A model generated the notes under the pieces. It was given only the letters and a program-made list of their open reading frames with translations, did not search any database and was not told where the DNA came from. Below are positions 55,371 to 64,000 of a stretch of DNA of 64,000 nucleotides, one piece after another. Numbering within the stretch: the stretch's first letter is position 1; each line of letters starts with the position of its first letter. The position numbers and the translations under genes are program-made. Source of the stretch: Syncephalis fuscata (Eukaryota > Zoopagomycota > Zoopagomycetes > Zoopagales > Piptocephalidaceae); the NCBI GenBank assembly GCA_025786725.1, contig JAHLTZ010000028.1, forward strand, positions 306,833 to 370,832, given 5' to 3'.

Positions 55371-56394
55371 GTCTATTTTTATTAACAAAATGGCAAGGAT
55401 ACCCTTACATTTCTAGTTAATTATTACTTAACTTTTTACTTAACTTTAGTTAACTTTTAATTAACTTTTTTAGCCGTATATTTGGTCGATTTTTGTTGGA
55501 TTTTTGTCGGATTTTTTTGGGAAAAACGGCCCAACTCCCCGTATTTTTAATTCCACGGATACTTGTCCTAAAAATACACGGTGCCACTTGTTCGAACCGC
55601 AAAAGCAGGCGTGTCGATCCTGATATGCTAAATAATCGCCAAAAATCGTGGGAATGCGTGAAAAATACGCGGAGTTGGACCTCCATACAAAAAACGGCAC
55701 TTTTTGCATGTTTTGATTTTTAATTCATTGGATAAATTTTTGGCGATTTTTTCGAATATATAGATCGACGCACTATATCATTGCGGTCAGAACAGTGGTT
55801 GTGTATTTTTAAGCAATTATCCGTAGAGTTAAAAATACGGGGAGTTTGATGACTAGTTTATAGTGGCATATTTCACGAATCCTAAGGATATCCCCTATAA
55901 CCAGCAAACTAGAACTCCCCGTATTTTTAACTCTACGGATAATTGATCTAAAAATACACAGGACCACTCGTTCGGACCGCAATGACATGGTGCGTCGATC
56001 CTGATATTCAAAAAAATCACCAAAAATTTATCCAATAATTAAAAATCAAAACATGCAAAAAGTGCCGTTTTTTGTATGGAGGTCCAACTCCGCGTATTTT
56101 TCATGCATTCCCACGATTTTTGGCGATTTTTAGCATATCAGGATCGACGCGCCTGCTTCTTGCGGTTGAACAAGTGGCACTGTGTATTTTTAGGTCAAGT
56201 ATCCGTGGAATTAAAAATACGGGGAGTTGGGCCGTTTTTCCCAAAAAAATCCGACAAAAATCCAACAAAAATCGACCAAATATACGGCTAAAAAAGTTAA
56301 TTAAAAGTTAACTAAAGTTAAGTAAAAAGTTAAGTAATATTTGACTAGAAATGTAAGGGTATCCTTGCCATTTTGTTAATAAATATAGACTAAA
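55371..56394. mobile_element. Palindromic fold-back element, copy P1
   Basis: A roughly 1-kb inverted structure. The outer arms start AGTCTATTTTTATTAAC and hold the TTAACTTTT tract and GCCGTATATTTGGTCG. They are followed by a paired arrangement of two related ~115-bp units (A and B) and a core of about 72 bp (55844-55915). The right arm mirrors the left to 56394. Open frames of 70-80 codons recur in each copy but lie in the inverted arms and show no domain. No transposase is encoded, so any mobility would be non-autonomous. Confidence 0.7.
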
Positions 56395-56517
56395 AGTTAA
56401 CTAAAGTTAAGTAATTAGTTAAGTAATTAACAAGTTAACTAAGTTGTTAAACGGTTATCATTACCATTAGTTAATTACTTAACTACATTAACTATTACTT
56501 AACTTTTAGTTAACTTT

Positions 56518-57543
56518 TAGTCTATATTTTATTCAAAATAGCAAGGATACCCTTACATTTCTAGTCAAATATTACTTAACTTTTTACTTAACTTTAGTTA
56601 ACTTTTAATTAACTTTTTTAGCCGTATATTTGGTCGATTTTTGTTGGATTTTTGTTGGATTTTTTGGGAAAAACGGCCCAACTCCCCGTATTTTTAATTC
56701 CACGGATACTTGTCCTAAAAATACACGGTGCCACTTGTTCGAACCGCAAGAAGCAGGCGCGTCGATCCTGATATGCTAAATAATCGCCAAAAATCGTGGG
56801 AATGCGTGAAAAATACGCGGAGTTGGACCTCCATACAAAAAACGGCACTTTTTGCATGTTTTGATTTTTAATTCATTGGATAAATTTTTGGCGATTTTTT
56901 CGAATATATAGATCGACGCACCATATTATTGCGGTCGAACGAGTGGTCCTGTGTATTTTTAGAGCAATTATCCGTAGAGTTAAAAATACGGGGAGTTTGA
57001 TGACTAGTTTATAGTGGCATATTTCACGAATCCTAAGATATCCCCTATAACCAGCAACTAGAACTCCCCGTATTTTTAACTCTACGGATAATTGCTCTAA
57101 AAATACACAGGACCACTCGTTCGACCGCAATGATATGGTGCGTCGATCTATATATTGAAAAAATCGCCAAAAATTTATCCAATGAATTAAAAATCAAAAC
57201 ATGCAAAAAGTGCCGTTTTTTGTATGGAGGTCCAACTCCGCGTATTTTTCACGCATTCCCACGATTTTTGGCGATTTTTTAGCATATCAGGATCGACGCG
57301 CCTGCTTCTTGCGGTTCGAACAAGTGGCACCGTGTATTTTTAGGACAAGTATCCGTGGAATTAAAAATACGGGGAGTTGGGCCGTTTTTCCCAAAAAAAT
57401 CCGACAAAAATCCAACAAAAATCGACCAAATATACGGCTAAAAAAGTTAATTAAAAGTTAACTAAAGTTAAGTAAAAAGTTAAGTAATATTTGACTAAAA
57501 TGTAAGGGATCCCTTGCTATTTTGACTATAAAATATAGACTAA
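56518..57543. mobile_element. Palindromic fold-back element, copy P2
   Basis: Same architecture and near-identical arms as P1, with the core (about 56995-57063) in the same orientation. It is separated from P1 by a ~120-bp spacer that contains GGTTATCATTACC in the reverse orientation to the spacers beside it. Confidence 0.7.
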
Positions 57544-57668
57544 AAGTTAACTAAAAGTTAAGTAATAGTTAATGTTAGTTAAGTAATTAACTAATGGTAA
57601 TGATAACCGTTTAACAACTTAGTTAACTTGTTAATTACTTAACTAATTACTTAACTTTAGTTAACTTT

Positions 57669-58689
57669 TAGTCTATATTTATTAACAAAATAGCAAGGAT
57701 ACCCTTACATTTCTAGTCAAATATTACTTAACTTTTTACTTAACTTTAGTTAACTTTTAATTAACTTTTTTAGCCGTATATTTGGTCGATTTTTGTTGGA
57801 TTTTTGTTGGATTTTTTGGGAAAAACGGCCCAACTCCCCGTATTTTTAATTCCACGGATACTTGTCCTAAAAATACACGGTGCCACTTGTTCGAACCGCA
57901 AGAAGCAGGCGCGTCGATCCTGATATGCTAAAAATCGCCAAAAATCGTGGGAATGCGTGAAAAATACGCGGAGTTGGACCTCCATACAAAAAACGACACT
58001 TTTTGCATGTTTTGATTTTTAATTCATTGGATAAATTTTTGGCGATTTTTTCGAATATATAGATCGACGCACCATATTATTGCGGTCAGAACGAGTGGTC
58101 CTGTGTATTTTTAGATCAATTATCCGTAGAGTTAAAAATACGGGGAGTTTAGTTTGCTGGTTATAGGGGATATCTTAGGATTTCGTGAAATATGCCACTA
58201 TAAACTAGTCATCAAACTCCGTATTTTTAACTCTACGGATAATTGCTCTAAAAATACACAGGACCACTCGTTCGACCGCAATGATATGGTGCGTCGATCT
58301 ATATATTCGAAAAAATCGCCAAAAATTTATCCAATGAATTAAAAATCAAAACATGCAAAAAGTGCCGTTTTTTGTATGGAGGTCCAACTCCGCGTATTTT
58401 TCACGCATTCCCACGATTTTTGGCGATTTTTAGCATATCAGGATCGACGCGCCTGCTTCTTGCGGTTCGAACAAGTGGCACCGTGTATTTTTAGGACAAG
58501 TATCCGTGGAATTAAAAATACGGGGAGTTGGGCCGTTTTTCCAAAAAAATCCGACAAAAATCCAACAAAAATCGACCAAATATACGGCTAAAAAAGTTAA
58601 TTAAAAGTTAACTAAAGTTAAGTAAAAAGTTAAGTAATATTTGACTAAAATGTAAGGGTATCCTTGCTATTTTGTATAAAATATAGACT
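57669..58689. mobile_element. Palindromic fold-back element, copy P3 (core inverted)
   Basis: Arms as in P1 and P2, but the asymmetric core (about 58148-58218) is in the opposite orientation: GCTGGTTATAGGGGATATC comes first and CACTATAAACTAGTCATC last. The arms are otherwise collinear. Confidence 0.7.
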
Positions 58690-58928
58690 AAAAGTTAACT
58701 AAAGTTAAGTAATAGTTAAGTAATTAAAGTTAATAATTGTTAGCTTAATTAGTTATTATATTATTGCCTGTTGACAAAACTTTTTATTCTCGAAATGTAG
58801 GTGATGTTACTAATTGCACTTAAATGGATATTAGGCTACTAGGGCCAAAGAGGAAAGAAAGGTAGAAATAAAGGAGAAAAGTTTCAGAACGTTCCAAACA
58901 ACAGGCACCAGGGTCAGTGGCTGGGTGG

Positions 58929-59060
58929 GTGGAGGGACGAAGCAACTTAAAATAAAGGAGAAAAGTAGTGGAATCCGATGAATTGGATTCCTCGGCTTCC
59001 TTTATAGTTGTTTTGTCCCGACAATAAAGCGCTATTTAAAATTTTTAAATAGCCGCATTA
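58929..59060 (-). repeat. 3'-side 132-bp direct repeat of the retrotransposon
   Basis: Identical to 63137-63268 by eye. It contains a GGAATCC/GGATTCC hairpin (58970-58991) and a 23-bp palindrome built on GCTATTTAAA (59031-59053). The recombinase stop codon occupies its last three bases. Confidence 0.85.
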
Positions 59061-60120
59061 TTGCCTTATGTCTGGAGTAGACTGTTGCATGAAATCAAAC
59101 AGGGCAAAGTCGAAAGGTTGGGCTACATACTCCATTCGTATGTACCTTTGCATTGACGTCAAACTCGACCATATGCCTTGATACATTATCTTCGCGCTGC
59201 TGATACCAATGCTGTGGGTGGCGGACGCAAACGTGCGTCGTACGCTATGCGATGTTAATGTCTTAACCACCGCTGCTGGGGCACCCGCAGTCTTCATTAC
59301 CCGTTGTAATACTTGCGTGACGGTATAATGGCTCTGAAATATAGCCTTTTCAGTAAAAGGCGGGCTCCATATTGTTTCTGTATTACTACTAATAAATTGT
59401 GTTGATTCCAAATAACGTCTGATGAGTGGTCCAACTATTGTGCGTGTTAAATCGATTGCAAGAATACGTCCTGCCTCATGCTTATGTCGTTTCGCGCCGT
59501 TAATTGTGATGGTAAGCATTGTATTCGTTACTTGTAAATCGGTCTTTTCTATCTTGAGTAGAGAAGAGGCACGCAGGCCGCATAACACGCCTATCAGAAT
59601 GATGTTTAAGTCGCGTAATGCCACCTCGTCGGTCAACAAGCCATCATTCGATACGTAAGGAGCCAACCAGGAGGAAGGAAAAAATGAATTACTTTTTGAT
59701 ACGGTTGGATTTTCAGCAAAAGTCCAAGCTGCGTACCCTTTGGATAATTGTGTGAGTAGTGTTGATTCAACTTCAGGGAAGCCGAGGTGATTATTAATTG
59801 ATCGTAACGCCGACATCCGTGCTTGTATAGTTGCAGGTGCCAACGCGCGTAAACTGGATGCGGCCATATAAACGGCCATCGCACCAATTTTTAGTGGAAA
59901 AGGGTGTTGCCCATACTCACGACAGAAACGCGCGTAACTGGAAACGTGGGAGCTATAAGTATTCCACGACGCTTCCGTATATTGTTTGTCGAGTAATTGG
60001 AACAAACGCTGTTGTTGTTCTGGATCTAAATTGACGGGCAACTGTAGTTGCTCCGCCCAGGCGCGTGATAGCTGCGTGCGCAAATACGAGCTCCGTCCAT
60101 GCGCGCCACCAAGATCTTCC
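59058..60120 (-). CDS. Tyrosine recombinase of the DIRS/PAT element
   Basis: Catalyses insertion of the circular cDNA by site-specific recombination. The N-terminal SAM-like part reads TEASWNTYSSHVSSYARFC. Catalytic residues appear in order: Arg in CGLRASSLL, then HSVRRTF (H-x-x-R), and Tyr in SMQRYIRM. The conserved domain begins close to where the RT frame ends (60026). No ATG lies in this frame near there, and the frame stays open far upstream to 61952, so translation by -1 frameshift from the RT frame or by re-initiation is probable. The upstream part of that frame (60120-61952) has no domain and is taken as the shadow of the RT gene. Confidence 0.85.
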
Positions 60121-62104
60121 AACTCGGATTGATCGCCGGTTCTGGAATGACGTCCGACCTTGTCATTACATTCGCCCAAACCCGAACGGAATCTACTGGC
60201 AACACGGCGGTTGTTATCAACTGCACGAGAGGCCACCACGGCTGGCTGGTCCAACGAGGCAAGATGACGGTAGCTTGCGCGCGATCTCGTATTAACTTGG
60301 TTAAGATTACGCCCATAAGGCCGAAAGGGGGATTGATAAAATTGTTTTCTCCCCGCCACGTAACCGACAGGGCATCTACCCCCTCGCACCCATCGTCTGC
60401 GTTGAGTGAATTGTAACGCGGTAGCAATGCGTTCCAGCCCGCCGCGAAACGATCTATGGTATGAGGGCCGAATGCTTCTTCTATCTCTTGGAACATAGGT
60501 GCCGGTAGTTGCCAATCGGACTTTTGGACGATTCGCGACAGGAAATCCGCCGCCACGTTGTATCGACCGGGTAAGTACTTGATTAGCCCCATCAAATGTA
60601 TTTCTTCTTGCTGACAGAGATTCCAAACCCGACGAACGATCGCGTGCAAAGAAGCGCTGGACGAGGCGAAAGCATTGAGCGCGCCGAGAGAAGCTTGGGC
60701 GTCCATCATGGCCTGCACCACCGATTGACGAATGATCGTCTGGAAGTTTTTTACTGCGTATAGCAATCCCAACGCCTCTCTGTGCACTATGTGCAACTCT
60801 TTCTCTTCCGCCCCCCACTGTCCGTAAGCCAATCTCTCTTCTCCTTGCCCGTCCACGATTGTTGCCCCCCATCCCTCGTCTGATGCATCCGTAGTAATAA
60901 CGTAGTCGGGCGGACGCTGAATGATCGACGCGGCAGGCTGATTGCTCACGATTTTCAAAATTCGCCTCATCTCTCTGACGCTTGCATTGCTGACCTTGAT
61001 CCGGGCTTGCCAATCCCCTCTCTTTTTCAGATCGTTGTATAATGCTCTTAGGTGCAACATTATATACGGGATTGCATGCCTCGCCGCGATCACCACCCCC
61101 GTCACTTGCGCCACCTCCCGCGCCACCACCATCCTGGCTTTCTTCGCGCACATCTTTAAAACTCCTAGCAAGGTAAGCTTTATTTTCTCCCGATATGAAT
61201 CTGTCAGTTGAAATTCCATTGCGCGCAGATCTATACGGTAACCAAGATGATCTATTACCTGAGTCGGCTCCCACACACATTTCGTCGGATGTGGCTGTAA
61301 TCCTAAACTTCTTAACAGCAATTGCGTCTTGAGCGGCCATTCCTGAGCCATTTGCACGTGATTGAGCAGAATCAGAAAGTCGTCTAGGTACGCCAGACAA
61401 CGCAATCCTTGCTCGCGCAAATATTGCACCATGGGCCGCATTGTCTTGACGAAGAAATACGGGGACAGACTCCACCCGAACGGGAGGGATTGGTACTGGT
61501 AATACCGACCTAGTATTTCCGTTTGAAAATACTTTTGCTGATTGGGACGTAGGCCCACCGCCAGATAACCATCCTTCAGATCGAAGGCTATGGCGCGGTC
61601 TTCCGGTTGAGCCAAGTACTTGAGCACTCTTAAGTCTTCGTAACGCATCGGCGATTCTGAACAGTGTTGGTTTAGATGTCGCAGGTCGATTATTAGGCGG
61701 TATCCCTGCGGCTTGCGAGGGATGATAAACGACGGCGACACGTGAATGGCTTGGCTGGCCGGGATTTCGATTATGGCACCGGCCTGCAATAATCGATGAA
61801 CTTCCTGCTGTAAGAACAGGACCTCCGCAGGATCGCGGGTCTGGTAGGATCGATAGCGGAACGGAGCAGGAGGCCCTTGCGCGCCCCATGGTACCGCTAC
61901 GCCATGCCGGATCCACTTCATCACTCTTCGACTTGCCCCTATAGAATGCCACCTTTTCCAGGCCGATCTTACACGTAAATGCAGGGGCTGATCGACCGGA
62001 GGTGGCCGGTAGGATTCAGGCATTTCCGGCCCCGCCCGCCGGACCACCACCGCGCTGTGGCGGGGCGGATTTCTTGGGGTCGGTGGCCGTCGTGCCTTTA
62101 CCAA
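60026..62104 (-). CDS. Reverse transcriptase-RNase H-methyltransferase-like polyprotein of the DIRS/PAT element
   Basis: The RT shows YRLIIDLRHLN, AFDLKDGYLAV, QSLPFGWSLSPYFF and LAYLDDFLIL, the catalytic YLDD box. RNase H follows from DYVITTDASDEGWGA with REALGLLYAVK and PGRYNVAADFLSR. A C-terminal segment HTIDRFAAGWNALLPRYNS then NFINPPFGL carries the NPPF motif of N6-adenine methyltransferase-like domains known in DIRS and PAT elements. The frame overlaps the gag-like frame by about 90 nt. All catalytic motifs look intact. Confidence 0.9.
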   Translation of the reverse strand: MVKARRPPTPRNPPRHSAVVVRRAGPEMPESYRPPPVDQPLHLRVRSAWKRWHSIGASRRVMKWIRHGVAVPWGAQGPPAPFRYRSYQTRDPAEVLFLQQEVHRLLQAGAIIEIPASQAIHVSPSFIIPRKPQGYRLIIDLRHLNQHCSESPMRYEDLRVLKYLAQPEDRAIAFDLKDGYLAVGLRPNQQKYFQTEILGRYYQYQSLPFGWSLSPYFFVKTMRPMVQYLREQGLRCLAYLDDFLILLNHVQMAQEWPLKTQLLLRSLGLQPHPTKCVWEPTQVIDHLGYRIDLRAMEFQLTDSYREKIKLTLLGVLKMCAKKARMVVAREVAQVTGVVIAARHAIPYIMLHLRALYNDLKKRGDWQARIKVSNASVREMRRILKIVSNQPAASIIQRPPDYVITTDASDEGWGATIVDGQGEERLAYGQWGAEEKELHIVHREALGLLYAVKNFQTIIRQSVVQAMMDAQASLGALNAFASSSASLHAIVRRVWNLCQQEEIHLMGLIKYLPGRYNVAADFLSRIVQKSDWQLPAPMFQEIEEAFGPHTIDRFAAGWNALLPRYNSLNADDGCEGVDALSVTWRGENNFINPPFGLMGVILTKLIRDRAQATVILPRWTSQPWWPLVQLITTAVLPVDSVRVWANVMTRSDVIPEPAINPSWKILVARMDGARICARSYHAPGRSNYSCPSI

Positions 62105-63044
62105 GCTTGGTGGTGGAATGACTTAAACTTTTGAAAGTTTGCGCTGTCTCTGTCTTCCGTTTGGCCCGCAAAATCTCGGATTGGATGTTGCTGGTGTATC
62201 GGGTCATGCCAACCGTATCCATACGCGATTCCACCTGGCGGATGGCCTCATCACTCAATTCAGACCTGGCCCGGACCATTGAATAACGAGTTAATATAGT
62301 CCGTTCCAATACTTGCAACACGCAGGCTAACACCGTATACGCGGATGTACCCTCACGCATGTCCACATTCCACAATGACAAGGCTTGGATAGTCTTTACC
62401 AGGTAAAGCACCATGGATAACACAGCACGTCCTTCCCTTTGCCCTTCACCGGTAAGCTTGTTGAAGACGTCGTCTTGAATAGTGTTGAGATTTTGTGGTT
62501 TAGGATCCATGTAATTAACGATGGGAATAAAACCCACGAACGGCATGAATAAATCTTCCGTTTGGGCAAATTCAGAAGGCGATTCGTTAAAACGGGTTCC
62601 TCTAAGCAATAACTCCACGAAATCAGGTGAATTGGGATCCAACTCTTCCGGCAAATCCGTGTATTCAACATCCGTTCGCGCCACCCGGACCCGCGGATCC
62701 TCTCCTTCCGATTCCTCGTCTGGTTCCCTAGGGTCCCCGTCGTTTTGCGTCGAACGACCCGTACCAAGTCGTTTGGTGGCGATGATATGTCGCATGCGAT
62801 TCACGTCCTGCCGAGCAGTGGCGTTATGGCCGGATGCTTCGACCAGTTGATTTGCACCTGCCCTCGGCTCTTCCAACAGATGACCAGGCGTGTCAGTCTG
62901 ATCATGGTCTTCAACGGGGCGGTTCGATCCGATCTTCATGGCTTGGGCAAGCTGGGTAACAATGGCAGCCAAATCCTCCTCGTGCAGGCGTACCACTGAT
63001 GACTCAGGTTCCTCTGAACCACTCTGGCTCTGATCTTCAGACAT
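62016..63044 (-). CDS. Gag-like ORF1 of the DIRS/PAT element
   Basis: A 342-residue acidic then basic protein starting MSEDQSQSGSEEPESS. The middle has a helical segment (TGEGQREGRAVLSMVLYLVK, TAYTVLACVLQVLERTI-like) consistent with a capsid-type fold. The C-terminus is Pro/Gly-rich and shows no CCHC knuckle. It is the first frame of the element, beginning about 90 bp inside the 5' direct repeat. Assignment rests on position and composition. Confidence 0.6.
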   Translation of the reverse strand: MSEDQSQSGSEEPESSVVRLHEEDLAAIVTQLAQAMKIGSNRPVEDHDQTDTPGHLLEEPRAGANQLVEASGHNATARQDVNRMRHIIATKRLGTGRSTQNDGDPREPDEESEGEDPRVRVARTDVEYTDLPEELDPNSPDFVELLLRGTRFNESPSEFAQTEDLFMPFVGFIPIVNYMDPKPQNLNTIQDDVFNKLTGEGQREGRAVLSMVLYLVKTIQALSLWNVDMREGTSAYTVLACVLQVLERTILTRYSMVRARSELSDEAIRQVESRMDTVGMTRYTSNIQSEILRAKRKTETAQTFKSLSHSTTKLGKGTTATDPKKSAPPQRGGGPAGGAGNA

Positions 63045-63136
63045 GTTTAAAGATAGTATATCTTATTTGTAAATAACAAGAATAAAAACCTTTGACTTTG
63101 CTTAATCAAATATGAACGCTTTATTTTGAGTGCTTT

Positions 63137-63268
63137 GTGGAGGGACGAAGCAACTTAAAATAAAGGAGAAAAGTAGTGGAATCCGATGAATTGGATTCCT
63201 CGGCTTCCTTTATAGTTGTTTTGTCCCGACAATAAAGCGCTATTTAAAATTTTTAAATAGCCGCATTA
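63137..63268 (-). repeat. 5' terminal 132-bp direct repeat of the retrotransposon
   Basis: Exact copy of 58929-59060 by eye. Identity of the two copies implies recent insertion or gene conversion. It borders TTAACTAA satellite at 63269. Confidence 0.85.
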
Positions 63269-63616
63269 ACTAACTAGTTGATTGACTAATATTAGCTGGC
63301 TATTACTATTGCTTTGACTAATTAACTAATTGACAAGTATTAAACACCAAGCATTATTAACTAACTATTAAACATCAATCATTATTTATTAATTAACTAG
63401 CTATTAACTAATAGCAAATAAATTATTATTGACTAATTAATTAACTATTAACTGGATTATTAATTAACACAGTTTAACTTTATAGTCTATATTCTATTAT
63501 TAAATAACAAGGGATACCCTTACATTTTTAGTTAATTACTGATTGACTAATTACTTAACTTTAGTCTATTTTTATTAACAAAATGGCAAGGGATACTCTT
63601 GCACTTTTAATTAACT
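63269..63616. repeat. TTAAC-rich satellite, right side of the retroelement
   Basis: It repeats phrases found at 54900-55140, such as ACTAGTTGATTGACTAATA, in the same order and orientation. This suggests a block duplication or expanded satellite split by other insertions. Confidence 0.6.
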
Positions 63617-64000
63617 TTTAGTCTATTTTTATTAACAAAATAGCAAGGATACCCTTATATTTCTAGTCAAATATTACTTAACTTTTTACTTAACTTTAGT
63701 TAACTTTAATTAACTTTTTTAGCCGTATATTTGGTCGATTTTTGTTGGATTTTTGTCGGTTTTTTTGGGAAAAACGGCCCAACTCCCGTATTTTTAATTC
63801 CACGGATACTTGTCCTAAAAATACACGGTGCCACTTGTTCGAACCGCAAGAAGCAGGCGCGTCGATCCTGATATGCTAAATAATCGCCAAAAATCGTGGG
63901 AATGCGTGAAAAATACGTGGAGTTGGACCTCCATACAAAAAACGGCACTTTTTGCATGTTTTGATTTTTAATTCATTGGATAAATTTTTGGCGATTTTTT
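63617..64000. mobile_element. Palindromic fold-back element, partial copy P4
   Basis: The left arm of the same element (AGTCTATTTTTATTAAC, the TTAACTTTT tract, GCCGTATATTTGGTCG, then unit A and its linker) runs off the window end before the core. Confidence 0.65.

Larger units (their letters stand above)
58761..63268 (-). mobile_element. DIRS/PAT-type tyrosine-recombinase retrotransposon
   Basis: An apparently intact element of about 4.5 kb on the minus strand. It encodes a gag-like protein, reverse transcriptase-RNase H with a methyltransferase-like domain, and a tyrosine recombinase, with overlapping frames. Exact 132-bp direct repeats lie at 63137-63268 (5' end) and 58929-59060 (just after the recombinase stop). 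Beyond the inner repeat, 58761-58928 adds a unique tail. A shared ATTATTGCCT occurs at 58760-58769 and 59057-59066, so the arrangement looks like the split direct repeats of PAT/Ngaro elements. RT plus recombinase, and no DDE integrase, sets it apart from LTR elements. All long frames are open, so activity is recent or current. Confidence 0.85.

Noticed and set aside
55450-58591. Repeated 70-86-codon frames with near-identical peptides (for example ending KIDQIYG)
   Set aside because: They lie in the inverted arms of the palindromic element, occur on both strands because the arms mirror each other, and show no family or start context, so they are treated as by-products of the repeat.
60120-61952. 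Extension of the recombinase frame as a 964-residue protein
   Set aside because: The part overlapping the RT gene has no recognisable domain and reads as a frame-shadow of a coding sequence. It is kept only as a low-interest finding.

Overview
This window is nuclear DNA from a eukaryote and reads as a compact, AT-rich fungal genome. Genes are packed tightly and broken by many short introns (about 45-70 nt, GT-AG). The gene set includes fungal hallmarks: two OLE1-type delta-9 desaturases with a fused C-terminal cytochrome b5 domain, a LOA1-type acyltransferase, a LYC1-type lysine acetyltransferase, yeast-like NAF1 and AFG2, and calnexin. The AT richness, the RA-PH adaptor and the DIRS-type retroelement would suit an early-diverging fungus (Mucoromycota or Zoopagomycota grade), but that placement is inference and no species can be named from the sequence alone.

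Layout. 1-7.1 kb: the 3' end of an unknown gene, replication factor C subunit RFC3 (-), and a gene-poor stretch with inverted copies of a decayed transposon. 7.1-12.3 kb: a long RA-PH scaffold protein with an unusual GSLL repeat array. 12.4-24.1 kb: a dense run with much RNA and ribosome biology: NAF1 (H/ACA RNP assembly), AFG2 (60S maturation), a BuGZ/ZNF207-like zinc-finger protein, DUS2 (tRNA dihydrouridine), LOA1 (lipid acyltransferase), a LYAR-type nucleolar zinc finger and RPL38. 24.5-30.7 kb: SIN3 corepressor (-). 32.0-38.0 kb: a CDC26-like APC/C subunit, proteasome ATPase RPT2, a small ankyrin protein and calnexin.

38-52 kb: decayed transposon pieces, then OLE1-A, mitochondrial uL14m, a Mutator-like transposase fragment, LYC1, a secreted calcineurin-like protein that has lost its catalytic motifs, OLE1-B, and a predicted secreted-headed seven-helix membrane protein of unknown function.

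52-64 kb: a gene-free block. It holds a degenerate TTAAC-rich satellite, three complete and one partial copy of a roughly 1-kb palindromic (fold-back) element, and an apparently intact DIRS/PAT-type tyrosine-recombinase retrotransposon inserted among them.

Most genes look functional, but several conserved genes (RPT2, SIN3, LYAR-like, perhaps calnexin and the phosphatase-like gene) each need one or two single-base corrections to stay in frame. The pattern fits residual deletion errors in a long-read assembly better than real decay, though a second decaying gene copy cannot be excluded. Exon limits given here were read by eye from splice signals, frame continuity and family similarity.
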